NCBI GenBank assembly: GCA_034432795.1
Contig: DAOUBF010000078.1
Coordinates: 124,001-188,000 of the forward strand
DNA: 64,000 bases
From: DAOUBF01 sp034432795
GTDB lineage: Bacteria > Chloroflexota > Anaerolineae > DSLN01
Reading direction: 5' to 3'
The notes under the pieces are model-generated. The model searched no databases, was not told the DNA's origin, and saw only the letters and a program-made list of their open reading frames with translations. Every line of letters starts with the position of its first letter. Position 1 is the first letter of the stretch. Shown here in pieces: positions 26,082 through 34,166 of this stretch. Both the position numbers and the translations under genes were made by a program.

Positions 26082-26540
26082 CTACCTCCGTATCTCTCGT
26101 ATGAGCAGGGCCAGGCCCAGCGCGATCAGCGCCAGCGGCCAGATCAGGTCGCCGCGCAGCCACCAGAGCAGGCCAAGGTTGCGCGCCAGGAAGGCCAGGC
26201 CCAGCAGGATCAAGATCAGGCCGAAGATCACTGCGCCCTGCGGGCTGGTCATCTGGCCGCTCATGCTGCGGCCCAGGCGTTCACCGGCCTCGGCCATGCG
26301 CTGCGCCATGTCTTCGGCGGCTGGCATGGACGGCGAGGGCGCATGTGCAGTAACTTCCTCCTCCGGCATAAGGATCACCAGTACAATGTACGCCAAAATA
26401 CCGGCGCCGTTGGTGAGAATGGTCAATAAAACAAAGAACAGCCGTATCCAGAGCGGGTCCACCCCCAGGTAGGCGGCCAGCCCGGCGCACACGCCAGCGA
26501 TCATGCGGTTACTGCGACTGCGGACAAGACGAGGGTTCAT
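26082..26540 (-). CDS. PspC domain protein
   Basis: 152 residues. An N-terminal PspC domain (RSRSNRMIAGVCAGLAAYLGVDPLWIRLFF, given here as its parts: NRMIAGVCAGLAAYLG and DPLWIRLFFVLL) with membrane helices, a hydrophilic linker rich in Met/Ala/Glu (about 75-105) and a second hydrophobic pair resembling DUF5668 (about 110-148). PspC proteins act in phage-shock type envelope responses. ATG 26540 is preceded by AGGAG at proper spacing; the longer frame adds 15 unlikely residues. Operon with the LiaF-like gene. Confidence 0.87.
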   Translation of the reverse strand: MNPRLVRSRSNRMIAGVCAGLAAYLGVDPLWIRLFFVLLTILTNGAGILAYIVLVILMPEEEVTAHAPSPSMPAAEDMAQRMAEAGERLGRSMSGQMTSPQGAVIFGLILILLGLAFLARNLGLLWWLRGDLIWPLALIALGLALLIREIRR

Positions 26541-26595
26541 GGCACTCTCCTGATTGTACATTTTATCACTTTTGGGGCCATGCATATGAGGGGCA

Positions 26596-26633
26596 CAAAA
26601 AGGAGGGCGAAGGCAAGTCCCCTTCGCCCTCCC
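26596..26633 (-). terminator. Intrinsic terminator
   Basis: On the minus strand GGAGGGCGAAGG-N7-CCTTCGCCCTCC (26632-26602) followed by five T residues. It ends the transcript of the OB-fold gene at 26646. Confidence 0.9.
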
Positions 26634-26645
26634 GCCCTGCCATGT

Positions 26646-27119
26646 TCAAACGGGTTTGAAGTAGAGAATGTCCAGGATGGACCCCTGGCGTTCCGGGTCG
26701 GGCTTGAAGACCGGGATGACCCTCATGCCGATGGCAATGTCATCGGGGTCCACCTCACCCAGGTAATGGATCAGGCCGCCGTCGGCCCCGTCGGGGCGCA
26801 CGAAGGCCACAGCCACAGGCCGCTCCAGCGCTGCGCCGTCCGGCCCGACCGTCAGGGTCGTGAAGGTATGTACCGTGCCTTCTGGCCCGACCGTGACCCA
26901 ATCGGTCAGTTCGGAGAAGCAGCGCTCGCAGAACAGCGCCGGCGGCAGGTAGGTGATGTCGCACTCCTGGCAATGCGTCGCCAGCAGGCGGGCTTCGTCT
27001 TTGAGGGCGCGCAGGAAGCGCTCTGCGGCGATGCCCACTGTGTACAGGCTGCTGATGGGGATATCGCCATGCCAGGCGCGGGCGTCGGCCAGTCGGTCAA
27101 CCTTCTCCAGAATGGGCAT
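26646..27119 (-). CDS. Zn-ribbon / OB-fold protein (DUF35 family)
   Basis: 157 residues. An N-terminal helix, a zinc ribbon CQECDITYLPPALFCERCF (CxxC pairs, about residues 50-70) and an OB fold (about 75-150, WVTVGPEGTVHTFTTLTVG). Family members usually work with thiolase-like proteins as acyl-CoA-binding partners. Here no thiolase or acyl-CoA gene is adjacent, so the partner must be elsewhere. ATG 27119 is preceded by AAAGGAGCC. Single gene with its own terminator. Confidence 0.85.
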   Translation of the reverse strand: MPILEKVDRLADARAWHGDIPISSLYTVGIAAERFLRALKDEARLLATHCQECDITYLPPALFCERCFSELTDWVTVGPEGTVHTFTTLTVGPDGAALERPVAVAFVRPDGADGGLIHYLGEVDPDDIAIGMRVIPVFKPDPERQGSILDILYFKPV

Positions 27120-27179
27120 GAGGCTCCTTTGCTGAAACGTCCAATGTGGAATCAGATTTCACGTTGGACGTTTGACCAT

Positions 27180-27665
27180 CTACGTCTCTTCAGCCGCGGC
27201 GGCTTCAGCCTGAGGCTCGGCCCAGGTGAAGCCACGGGCGCGCAGCCGTTTCTTGGTCTCAATCAGGGCAGCGCGGCCAAAGCCCTCAATGCTGAGCAGG
27301 GCCTCATCCCCTTCAGCCAGCTTGGCCAGCAGGTCGCCCACCTTGGTCAGCCCCGCGTTCTGCAATGCCTTGACATAGCGCGGGTTCAACTCCAGCTCGG
27401 TGATGGGGAGCTCCGGCGAGGTGCGCGCCTTACGGCGTGCCTCTTGCTCGGCCAGGATGTCACTGCGACGCTCCAGGCGCCGGATGAAGCGGTCCACCTG
27501 GCCCTCGGTGTCCACGATGCGCTGCTCGCCCGTGTAGTAAGGGTGGCAGTTGGAGCAAACGTCCGTGTGGATCACCGGCACGGTCGCCCCAACGGTCCAG
27601 GTGTTGCCGCAGGCGCAGATCACGCGGGCGTTCGGATACCACTTGGGATGAATGCCTTCTTTCAT
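27180..27665 (-). CDS. rpmE: Ribosomal protein L31 with C-terminal RNA polymerase alpha-CTD-like domain
   Basis: 161 residues, about twice the normal L31 length. Residues 1-70 are a zinc-type L31 (KEGIHPKWYPNARVICACGN, then HTDVCSNCHPYYTG, with CxC and CxxC ligands). After a charged linker (about 75-100), residues 100-150 read ITELELNPRYVKALQNAG, LTKVGDLLAKL, LLSIEGFGRAALIETKKRL, the helix-hairpin-helix pattern of the RNA polymerase alpha C-terminal domain. ATG 27665 matches homologous L31 starts; the longer frame to 27770 only shadows rpmA. Third gene after rplU and rpmA. The tail might bind rRNA or DNA. Confidence 0.9.
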   Translation of the reverse strand: MKEGIHPKWYPNARVICACGNTWTVGATVPVIHTDVCSNCHPYYTGEQRIVDTEGQVDRFIRRLERRSDILAEQEARRKARTSPELPITELELNPRYVKALQNAGLTKVGDLLAKLAEGDEALLSIEGFGRAALIETKKRLRARGFTWAEPQAEAAAAEET

Positions 27666-27708
27666 GCTGTTAACCTGTGTAATTTGTGTGTAACCCTCTG
27701 GCTTTGCG

Positions 27709-27975
27709 TCATCCGCTGACCGGCTCAGGATAGACGCTGACCCGCTTGCGCCCGTTGGCCATCGGTTCAAACTTCACGTACCCATCAATGACGGCGAAGA
27801 TGGTGTAATCGCCGCCCAGCGAGACGCCGTGGCCGGGATGGAACTTCGTGCCGCGCTGGCGGACGATGATGTTGCCGGGCCGAACACGCTCCCCGCCGAA
27901 CTTCTTGACGCCCAGGCGCTTGGACTGGCTATCGCGGCCGTTGCGGCTGGAGCCGCCCCCTTTCTTGTGTGCCAT
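27709..27975 (-). CDS. rpmA: 50S ribosomal protein L27
   Basis: 88 residues, normal length. MAHKKGGGSSRNGRDSQSKR at the N-terminus reaches toward the peptidyl-transferase centre in the ribosome; GGERVRPGNIIVRQRGTKFH follows. No N-terminal extension needing cleavage, unlike Firmicutes. Lies 17 bases after rplU and 43 before rpmE. Confidence 0.97.
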   Translation of the reverse strand: MAHKKGGGSSRNGRDSQSKRLGVKKFGGERVRPGNIIVRQRGTKFHPGHGVSLGGDYTIFAVIDGYVKFEPMANGRKRVSVYPEPVSG

Positions 27976-27992
27976 CTCTATCCCTCCGTGCT

Positions 27993-28319
27993 CTATCCCT
28001 CCGTGTCCCCTGGGATGATCTCATCTACGCGCAAGGTGGTGTACCACTGGCAATGACCGCCACGCCGCCGATAGCGCTTCTTGGGCTTGTACTTGAAGAT
28101 ACGAATCTTCGGCCCGCGTTCTTGTGCCACCACAGTAGCCAGGACACGGGCACCGGGTACTGTGGGCGTTCCCACCGTGACGTGGTTGCCATCTGCTACG
28201 AGCAGAACGCGCTCAATAGCGATCTGTTCGCCGACCGCCTGAGGCAGGCGTTCCACCCGCAGGGTAGCCCCCACCTGAGCGCGGTACTGGCGCCCACCGC
28301 TTTCTATCAGTGCATACAC
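27993..28319 (-). CDS. rplU: 50S ribosomal protein L21
   Basis: 108 residues. Contains YALIESGGRQYRAQVGATLR at the start and KIRIFKYKPKKRYRRRGGHC near the end, typical of L21, which binds 23S rRNA. GTG 28319 is chosen because GGAGG lies five bases upstream and homologues begin (M)YAxIxxGGKQ; the longer frame adds 16 residues that overlap the leader hairpin. First gene of rplU-rpmA-rpmE. Confidence 0.96.
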   Translation of the reverse strand: MYALIESGGRQYRAQVGATLRVERLPQAVGEQIAIERVLLVADGNHVTVGTPTVPGARVLATVVAQERGPKIRIFKYKPKKRYRRRGGHCQWYTTLRVDEIIPGDTEG

Positions 28320-28342
28320 GCTTGCCTCCAGAATACGCTCGT

Positions 28343-28403
28343 GTGGCCCCGCGCTGCGCGGGGCCACGGCTTACATTATAGCGGGCTGAGGGGGATATGT
28401 CAA
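28343..28403 (-). promoter_or_regulatory. Consensus sigma70 promoter and leader hairpin of rplU
   Basis: On the minus strand TTGACA (28403-28398), exactly 17 bases, TATAAT (28380-28375): a perfect consensus. A 12-base perfect inverted repeat GTGGCCCCGCGC / GCGCGGGGCCAC (28343-28367) starts right at the predicted transcript 5' end and about 15 bases before the ribosome site. It could stabilise the mRNA or serve as a regulatory leader. Confidence 0.85.
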
Positions 28404-28420
28404 GGCAGCCATTTCAGATG

Positions 28421-29320
28421 TCAGAGCTTGTAATCTCGTCCGTCATGTATCACGCCTTCGTTCATGCTGCCAGAACGGTAGCCCACCAGGTCCAGGGTCA
28501 CATAGCGGTAGCCCAACTCTTTCAGGCGGCGCACCACCTGCGCGCGCGTCTCCGCCTCGGCCAGGCGGGGGATGTCTTGAGGCTCCACCTCAATACGGGC
28601 GGTGTCCCCATGGTGACGCACCCGAAGCTGGCGGAAGCCCAACTGGTAGAGGAACTCCTCCGCCGCATCCACCTGCTGCAACGCCTCGCGGTTGATGTTG
28701 GTATTGTAGGGGAAACGCGAGGCCAGGCAGGCAAAGGAAGGCTTATCCCAGGTGGGCAGCCCCAAGGCGGCCGAGGCCTGGCGGACCTCGGCCTTGGTCA
28801 GGCCCGCCTCCAACAGCGGGCTGCGCACGCCGAGTTCCTTCCCTGCTTGCAGCCCAGGGCGGAAGTCATGCGCAGCGTCATCGTAGTTCGTGCCATCTAC
28901 CACATAGCGATAGCCTTTCTCCTGGGCAATCGCCGTCAACTTGGTGAAAAGTTCGTTCTTACAGAAATAACAGCGATTGATGGGGTTAGAGGCAAAGCGC
29001 GGGTCGCTCAGCTCACGGGTGGGGATCAGCATCAAGGGGATGCCCATCTCCGTGGCCAGGGCAATGGCCGACTCAATCTCGCGACGCGGGTACACCTCTG
29101 AGGTGCCGATGACCGCCATGACCCGGTCGCCCAAGACCTCGTGGGCCACCTTGAGCACCAGGGTGCTGTCCACCCCGCCGGAGAAGGCCACCACGACCGA
29201 TTCCATCTCGCGCAACAGGGCGCGCATCCGTTCCAGCTTGGCCTGCCAGGGCACCTCTGGCTGTGGGGAGGCCGATACGCCCACGACCTGGATATCCGTT
29301 ACGTTAACCCAACCCTCCAT
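28421..29320 (-). CDS. larE: LarE, ATP-dependent sulfur transferase for nickel-pincer cofactor
   Basis: 299 residues. The PP-loop ATP pyrophosphatase motif SVVVAFSGGVDSTLVLKVA (about residues 41-59) is followed by NRCYFCKNELF (CxxC, about 117) and PSFACLASRFPYNTN (about 198). LarE transfers sulfur to the pyridinium biscarboxylate precursor. Single-Cys LarE sacrifices its cysteine, while three-Cys types hold a [4Fe-4S] cluster; the CxxC plus the third Cys put this protein with the second group (inference). ATG 29320 follows GGGAGC; two bases separate it from larB. No larC or larA in the window. Confidence 0.92.
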   Translation of the reverse strand: MEGWVNVTDIQVVGVSASPQPEVPWQAKLERMRALLREMESVVVAFSGGVDSTLVLKVAHEVLGDRVMAVIGTSEVYPRREIESAIALATEMGIPLMLIPTRELSDPRFASNPINRCYFCKNELFTKLTAIAQEKGYRYVVDGTNYDDAAHDFRPGLQAGKELGVRSPLLEAGLTKAEVRQASAALGLPTWDKPSFACLASRFPYNTNINREALQQVDAAEEFLYQLGFRQLRVRHHGDTARIEVEPQDIPRLAEAETRAQVVRRLKELGYRYVTLDLVGYRSGSMNEGVIHDGRDYKL

Positions 29321-29322
29321 CT

Positions 29323-30090
29323 TTATGCTCCCTCCTGTCCTAGCCGATTGATCAGGCTGGCCAGATAGCCCGCCCCGAAGCCATTATCAATGTTGACCAC
29401 CGCCACACCTGCCGCGCAACTGTTCAGCATGGTCAGCAGAGCGGCCAGTCCGCCAAAGCTGGCCCCATAGCCCACGCTGGTGGGCACAGCGATCACCGGG
29501 CCGCGTGCCAGTCCGCCGATCACGCTGGCTAAAGCCCCCTCCATGCCGGCGACGACGACGATCACCCGTGCCTGCTGGATCAGTGTGACCTTATCCAGCA
29601 GCCGGTGGACGCCGGCCACCCCGACATCATACAGCCGTTCAACACGGTTGCCCATCAATTCGGCGGTCAGGGCCGCTTCCTCAGCGACGGGGATGTCGGC
29701 GGTGCCGGCGGTGATCACCAGCACCCCAGGCCGCCCCTGGCGCTCCACCCGCCGGTCCACGACGATGGCGCGGGCCTGTTCATGGTAGCGCGCATCGGCG
29801 ACGCGCTCAAGGGTGGCCGCGTAGTGGCTGGGGTCGGCACGGGTGGCCAGGACGCGGTCGTTATGCTCGGCCAGGCGGGCGACGATCTCGGCCACCTGGG
29901 CCGGGGTCTTGCCCTGGCAGAAGACGACCTCCGGCAGGCCCTGGCGCAACGCCCGGTGGTGATCGATCCGGGCGAAATCCAGGTCCTCATAGGGCAGGGC
30001 GCACAATCGCTGGACTGCCGCTTCCACTGTCACCCGCCCCTCGCGCACATCTTGCAGGAGTTCAGCTAACTGCTTGTCGTCCATAAACAT
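29323..30090 (-). CDS. larB: LarB, nickel-pincer cofactor biosynthesis carboxylase/hydrolase
   Basis: 255 residues. N-terminal helical region (about 1-90), then a PurE/AIR-carboxylase-like domain (about 120-255): ITAGTADIPVAEEAALTAEL, VVAGMEGALASVIGGL, VPTSVGYGASFGGLAALLTM. LarB carboxylates nicotinic acid adenine dinucleotide and cleaves the phosphoanhydride, the first step to the (SCS)Ni cofactor. ATG 30090 or ATG 30084 may be used. Operon with larE. Confidence 0.93.
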   Translation of the reverse strand: MFMDDKQLAELLQDVREGRVTVEAAVQRLCALPYEDLDFARIDHHRALRQGLPEVVFCQGKTPAQVAEIVARLAEHNDRVLATRADPSHYAATLERVADARYHEQARAIVVDRRVERQGRPGVLVITAGTADIPVAEEAALTAELMGNRVERLYDVGVAGVHRLLDKVTLIQQARVIVVVAGMEGALASVIGGLARGPVIAVPTSVGYGASFGGLAALLTMLNSCAAGVAVVNIDNGFGAGYLASLINRLGQEGA

Positions 30091-30227
30091 CCCGATTACC
30101 GAATTACTCTACTATATCCCCTGTATGCAGGTTGTGCCGATCGCCGGCGCAATTCTATGCCAGTCCACTGTTCAATGCCAGCGTGGGCGCTGTCCGGGTA
30201 TATGGCACGTGAAGGGGCACGTTGGAG

Positions 30228-30980
30228 CTAGAACGGATACACTGCCAGGTCGCGGGCCAGTTCCACCGGGCCACCGAAGGCGGCCTCAGCCTCGGCCTGC
30301 CAGCGGCGGGGGTCAATACCAGGCGGGTAATGAATTAAGAGCAGGCGACCAACCTCAGCCTGGCGGGCCACTGCGCCAGCCTGAGCCGGGGTAGAATGGC
30401 CGGGGCCGTTGCCGGTGGCCTCGTGGATGAACAGGTCTGCGCCTGCGGCCAGTTGGATAATCGCCTCCGAGGGCGAGGTGTCGCTGGAGTAGGCCAGGAT
30501 GCGGCCCGTAGCCTTGTTCTGTACACGCACACCGATGACGGGGATGGTATGGCTGCCCGGCGCGGCAGTAATAATGAAATCCTCGTTCTCCAGCACCGGC
30601 GCCCCTTGGCGTTCCTCAACGGGGTGAAAGCTCACCGGGTAGAAGCCTGTCCAGTTCTCCCAGCCGTACATGTCCATCACCCCGCGCACCCGTTCCAGGC
30701 AATGCGCCGGCCCATACAGGGGGAGCGCGCCCTTCCGGCCAAGCAGCCACAGGTCCAGCAGCAAAATGGGCAGCCCAAAGGTGTGATCGGGGTGAAAATG
30801 GGTGAGGATGACCGCCTGCAGCCGCGCAGGATCAACCCCGGCCTGATACAGGCGGGGGATAGGCGCAGAGGCGCAGTCAATCAAAATCGCACCATGCGCC
30901 CCCTCCAGGAGCAAGTGAGAGTTTTCGCGGCCTAGTTCGGGCACAGCCGCCGATGAGCCTAGGATGATGACACGGGACAT
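30228..30980 (-). CDS. Metallo-beta-lactamase fold hydrolase (RNase Z-like)
   Basis: 250 residues. The metal motif THFHPDHTFGLPILLLD (HxHxDH) lies near residue 65, with further ligands at APGSHTIPV, AYSSDTSP and LLLIHYPP. Layout matches the RNase Z / AtsA-like subgroup. It lacks an obvious exosite arm of tRNase Z, so the true substrate could be an ester or a nucleic acid. ATG 30980 has GAGGT upstream; the longer frame adds 11 residues. Confidence 0.85.
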   Translation of the reverse strand: MSRVIILGSSAAVPELGRENSHLLLEGAHGAILIDCASAPIPRLYQAGVDPARLQAVILTHFHPDHTFGLPILLLDLWLLGRKGALPLYGPAHCLERVRGVMDMYGWENWTGFYPVSFHPVEERQGAPVLENEDFIITAAPGSHTIPVIGVRVQNKATGRILAYSSDTSPSEAIIQLAAGADLFIHEATGNGPGHSTPAQAGAVARQAEVGRLLLIHYPPGIDPRRWQAEAEAAFGGPVELARDLAVYPF

Positions 30981-31080
30981 GGATGACCTCGTCAGGGTTA
31001 TGAGATTGAGCACCGCCCTTCAGGGTGCAGTGTAACAGCAATTGTATATGATTGGCGACAGAATTGCAATAGCCCCTTGG

Positions 31081-32025
31081 TCAGGCTTGCTTCTCACCCA
31101 CAGCCAAAGGCTCATCCTGACGGGCACGTTGGGCCAGCCGACGGCGACGGATCACCAGCACCGTGATCGCGCTCAGGGCGACAACTGCTGACAGGAGCTG
31201 GTTAATATTCAGGCCGGTGCCTGCGAAGGTGGCGCTATCCAGGCGCACAAACTCAAGCAGAAACCGGCCCAGCGGATAAATGATGAAATATAAATTCAAC
31301 AATTCACCCCGCAACAGGCGGTCCGCATAACGCCGATTGAGGGTGAACAACAGGCCAAACGTCGCCAGATTCCACAGAGATTCATAAAGGAAGGCCGGAT
31401 GAAACAGGACCTGGCCCTCGCCGTAGCCGGGCTGATCGCAGGTGTAGGGCGGGACGCGATGCGCACAGTCAATGTTCAGCCCCCAGGGCAGCGTCGTCGG
31501 GCCGCCATACAGTTCCTGATTGAAGAAGTTGCCCCAGCGGCCAATGGCATGACCCAGCGGGAGCACCATTGCGCCAAGGTCCAGCCACTCCAGCAGGTTC
31601 AACCGCTCCTGCCGCCGCCGAATATGGAAGCGGTAGCCAGCGGAGAAGAGGAAAATCTCGTAGCGGAAATACAGCCAGGCGCCGAAGAGGCCACCGGCCA
31701 GCGCGCCTGGCAGCCCCAGCCCGCCCCTATCAATGGCGATGAGGTCCAACGGGTGGGTCAGATAATACTGCGTGGTCAGGCCCGCCGCCGCCATAGAGGG
31801 CGGCGGGGTCAACACATGGTATAGCCTGGCCCCGATCAGGCCGAAGATCAGCATGGGCACCAACGCCCCCCACACGTGATCGGGGTTCTTGCCGCGGCGC
31901 TCAGCTTCCTTGCTGGCGATCCAGGCGGCCAGCATCAGCCCGGTGACAATAAAAATGCCGTACCAGTACACCGGACGGTTTAAAAAGGGAATGACGAAGG
32001 CGACCGGATCATCCGGTGGCTGCAT
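31081..32025 (-). CDS. lgt: Prolipoprotein diacylglyceryl transferase
   Basis: 314-residue inner-membrane enzyme that moves diacylglycerol from phosphatidylglycerol to the lipobox Cys of prolipoproteins. About seven hydrophobic helices; GARLYHVLTPPP (with the Arg/His region), the signature HAIGRWGNFFNQELYGG and the C-terminal GRFLLEFVRLD are present. ATG 32025 follows AGGAGGGG. It follows the CDP-alcohol transferase gene by 24 bases, in a lipid-related operon with ino1. Confidence 0.96.
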   Translation of the reverse strand: MQPPDDPVAFVIPFLNRPVYWYGIFIVTGLMLAAWIASKEAERRGKNPDHVWGALVPMLIFGLIGARLYHVLTPPPSMAAAGLTTQYYLTHPLDLIAIDRGGLGLPGALAGGLFGAWLYFRYEIFLFSAGYRFHIRRRQERLNLLEWLDLGAMVLPLGHAIGRWGNFFNQELYGGPTTLPWGLNIDCAHRVPPYTCDQPGYGEGQVLFHPAFLYESLWNLATFGLLFTLNRRYADRLLRGELLNLYFIIYPLGRFLLEFVRLDSATFAGTGLNINQLLSAVVALSAITVLVIRRRRLAQRARQDEPLAVGEKQA

Positions 32026-32049
32026 CTTACCCCTCCTGAGAGCAGGGCG

Positions 32050-32670
32050 TTACTTCTTAATCCCCGATCCCTGCTCCCCCATCTCCAGCGTTTTCCGCCA
32101 CACATAGTGCATTCGGTACAGGGCCGTCAGATTGGCCAGGATGGCGATCACCCACAGCGTGGGGATGATCAGCCCCAGGATCAGCCCGACGGACAGGACG
32201 ATGAAGCGCTCCATGCGGGTGAGCAGGCCGACGTTGCATTCGTAGCCCAGGGCCTCGGCCCGCGCTTTGACGTAGCTGACCAGCAACGAGCCGACGACGG
32301 CGGCGAACACCAGTAGCGGCGCGGTCGGCTCCGGATGGTAGAAGAAGTACACCAGCAGGCCGAAGTACAGGACGATCTCCGAGTAGCGGTCCAGCGTGGA
32401 GTCCAGGAAGGCGCCGAAGCGGCTCTTCTGCCCGGAGAGCCGCGCCAACGCCCCATCTACAGCGTCCAGTGGGCCGAAGATGAGCAGGAACCACCCCGCC
32501 GCGCTAAACTGCCCTTGCGTCAGCAGGATGGCCGCAAAGATGTTCACGAACAGCCCCATCACGGTCACCATGTTGGGCGTGATGCCCAGGCGGGCCAGGA
32601 AAGCCGCGATGGGGTCCAGCAGGCTGCGCGTGCGCTGGCGCAACCATTCTGTCGGCGTCTGCCGCAGCAT
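32050..32670 (-). CDS. CDP-alcohol phosphatidyltransferase (phosphatidylinositol phosphate synthase-like)
   Basis: About 206 residues with six membrane helices. The CDP-alcohol motif DAVDGALARLSGQKSRFGAF and the following LDSTLDR give the D-x2-DG-x2-AR-x8-G-x3-D-x3-D pattern with all Asp residues. The upstream ino1 gene, sharing one base (TGATG), makes inositol-1-phosphate the likely acceptor, as in phosphatidylinositol-phosphate or archaetidylinositol-phosphate synthases. Substrate is inferred from context only; glycerol-phosphate is the alternative. GTG 32673 is another possible start. Confidence 0.88.
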   Translation of the reverse strand: MLRQTPTEWLRQRTRSLLDPIAAFLARLGITPNMVTVMGLFVNIFAAILLTQGQFSAAGWFLLIFGPLDAVDGALARLSGQKSRFGAFLDSTLDRYSEIVLYFGLLVYFFYHPEPTAPLLVFAAVVGSLLVSYVKARAEALGYECNVGLLTRMERFIVLSVGLILGLIIPTLWVIAILANLTALYRMHYVWRKTLEMGEQGSGIKK

Positions 32671-33869
32671 CACGAGCTGGCCTCCGCCCGACCATCGCCG
32701 ATCACCTTCTCCTCAGAACCGGGCCGCCCGGAGGCTGCGCTACCGGGTGCTGCGCCCGGCATGACGCGCTTAGGTGAGGAGGTGGCGGCAATGAACTCTT
32801 CCACCAGGCGATGAGCCTCATCGTCGCTATACTGCACCGGCGGCGACTTCATAAAATAGGCCGAAGGCCCTTCCAGCGCGCCTTTGATGCCATTGTCCAG
32901 GGCCAGCTTGGTGCAGCGGATGGCGTCAATCACCACGCCAGCCGAATTGGGCGAGTCCCAGACCTCCAGCTTCACTTCCAGGTTGAGCGGCACGTTGCCG
33001 AAGGTCGTCCCCTCCATGCGGATGTAGCACCACTTGCGGTCGCCCAGCCAGGGGACGTAATCGCTGGGGCCGATATGCACATCGTTGGGGTCCAGGGGGT
33101 AATCCAACTGGCTGGTAACGCTGTTCGTCTTAGAGATTTTCTTGGATTCCAGTCGCTCGCGCTCCAGCATATTGAGGAAGTCGGTGTTGCCGCCGAAGTT
33201 GAGCTGGTAGGTATGGTCCAGGCGCACGCCGCGTTCGCGGAACAGGCGCGTGAGCACGCGATGGACAATGGTGGCTCCCACCTGGCTCTTGATGTCGTCG
33301 CCCACGACGGGCAAGCCGCGTTCGGCGAAGCGCGTGGACCAGTAATGCTCGCGGGCGATGAACACCGGGATGCAGTTGACGAAGCCGCAGCCGGCGTCCA
33401 GCACCTGCTCCACATACCACTTGGTGGCCATCTCGCTGCCCACCGGCAGGAAGTTGACCACCACGTCCGTGCCGGTGTCTTTCAAAATACGCACAATGTC
33501 GGCGGTCTCGCCGGGGGCTTTCTTGATCACCTGAGAGAGATACTTGCCCAGGCCATCGTGGGTCATGCCACGATGGACGGGGACGCCCAGATAAGGGACA
33601 TCGGCGAAGCGGATGGTGTTGTTCGGCGCGGTAAAGATGGCTTCGGAGAGGTCTTTGCCCACCTTGTTGACGTCAATGTCAAAGGCGGCACTGAACTCAA
33701 TATCCCCCACATGGTAGCCGCCCAGGTTGACGTGCATCAGGCCAGGGACGAAGGCGTCCTCCGGGGCATGGCGGTAGAAGTGAACGCCCTGGACAAGCGA
33801 TGAGGCGCAATTGCCCACACCGATAATGGCCACACGGACCTTGGAATTGGAGCGTTTCAATGGGGTCAC
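32670..33869 (-). CDS. ino1: Myo-inositol-1-phosphate synthase
   Basis: 399 residues. NAD-dependent isomerisation of glucose-6-phosphate to inositol-1-phosphate. Rossmann motif VAIIGVGNCASSLVQGV near residue 12, LNFGGNTDFLNMLER and LKISKTxSV-like KKISKTNSVTSQ blocks, and EVWDSPNSAGVVIDAIR match the archaeal/actinobacterial group. GTG 33869 is preceded by AGGAAGG. The longer frame to 33935 translates a dispersed repeat (NHKANPLVPFE) and is rejected. The C-terminal 30 residues are Gly/Ser/Ala-rich and unlike family ends. Feeds the adjacent CDP-alcohol transferase. Confidence 0.95.
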   Translation of the reverse strand: MTPLKRSNSKVRVAIIGVGNCASSLVQGVHFYRHAPEDAFVPGLMHVNLGGYHVGDIEFSAAFDIDVNKVGKDLSEAIFTAPNNTIRFADVPYLGVPVHRGMTHDGLGKYLSQVIKKAPGETADIVRILKDTGTDVVVNFLPVGSEMATKWYVEQVLDAGCGFVNCIPVFIAREHYWSTRFAERGLPVVGDDIKSQVGATIVHRVLTRLFRERGVRLDHTYQLNFGGNTDFLNMLERERLESKKISKTNSVTSQLDYPLDPNDVHIGPSDYVPWLGDRKWCYIRMEGTTFGNVPLNLEVKLEVWDSPNSAGVVIDAIRCTKLALDNGIKGALEGPSAYFMKSPPVQYSDDEAHRLVEEFIAATSSPKRVMPGAAPGSAASGRPGSEEKVIGDGRAEASS

Positions 33870-33894
33870 GTTTCCTTCCTGTTTTTCCTCAAAA

Positions 33895-33923
33895 GGTACT
33901 AACGGATTAGCCTTGTGGTTAAG
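33895..33923 (+). repeat. GGTACTAACGGATTAG repeat end
   Basis: GGTACTAACGGATTAG followed by CCTTGTGGTTAAG, in the leader of ino1. The same 29 bases occur at 38515-38543 (one change), and in reverse at 36123-36151. Member of the family listed at 20323. Confidence 0.7.
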
Positions 33924-33969
33924 GATAGCGGGCAACCCTTAAGGCATAACACAACGGTTGCCTGGCACA

Positions 33970-33998
33970 ATGTTAGCCCGTATGGGCCGGACTGTCAA
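33970..33998 (-). promoter_or_regulatory. Candidate promoter of ino1 operon
   Basis: On the minus strand TTGACA (33998-33993), 17 bases, TAACAT (33975-33970). About 100 bases upstream of the ino1 start, with the repeat lying in the predicted leader. Confidence 0.55.
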
Positions 33999-34093
33999 GT
34001 AAGACCGTCGCCAGGACGGCCTGGGGATTCGGGAACTACAGCGTTCACGGCGTGGGCCACAGATTGCCGACAGTTCCATTCTTGATCCGATTA

Positions 34094-34128
34094 CACAAGA
34101 GGGGGCAGGTTTTCGTCCTGCCCCCTCA
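34094..34128 (-). terminator. Likely terminator of gdhA copy 2
   Basis: On the minus strand GAGGGGGCAGG-N7-CCTGCCCCCTC (34127-34099), then TTGTGT; the stem is strong but the T tract is poor. Confidence 0.6.
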
Positions 34129-34166
34129 TCCAGTGCGGCCTGAATGTGCGCCAGCGGCACCCCGGC

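Noticed and set aside
32670..33935. Longer Ino1 N-terminus
   Set aside because: The added residues translate a dispersed repeat; a GTG with AGGAAGG lies at 33869.
33940..33990. Sigma-54 promoter (TGGCACAATGTTAGC)
   Set aside because: The -12 part lacks TTGC; a better sigma70-type promoter is present on the other strand.
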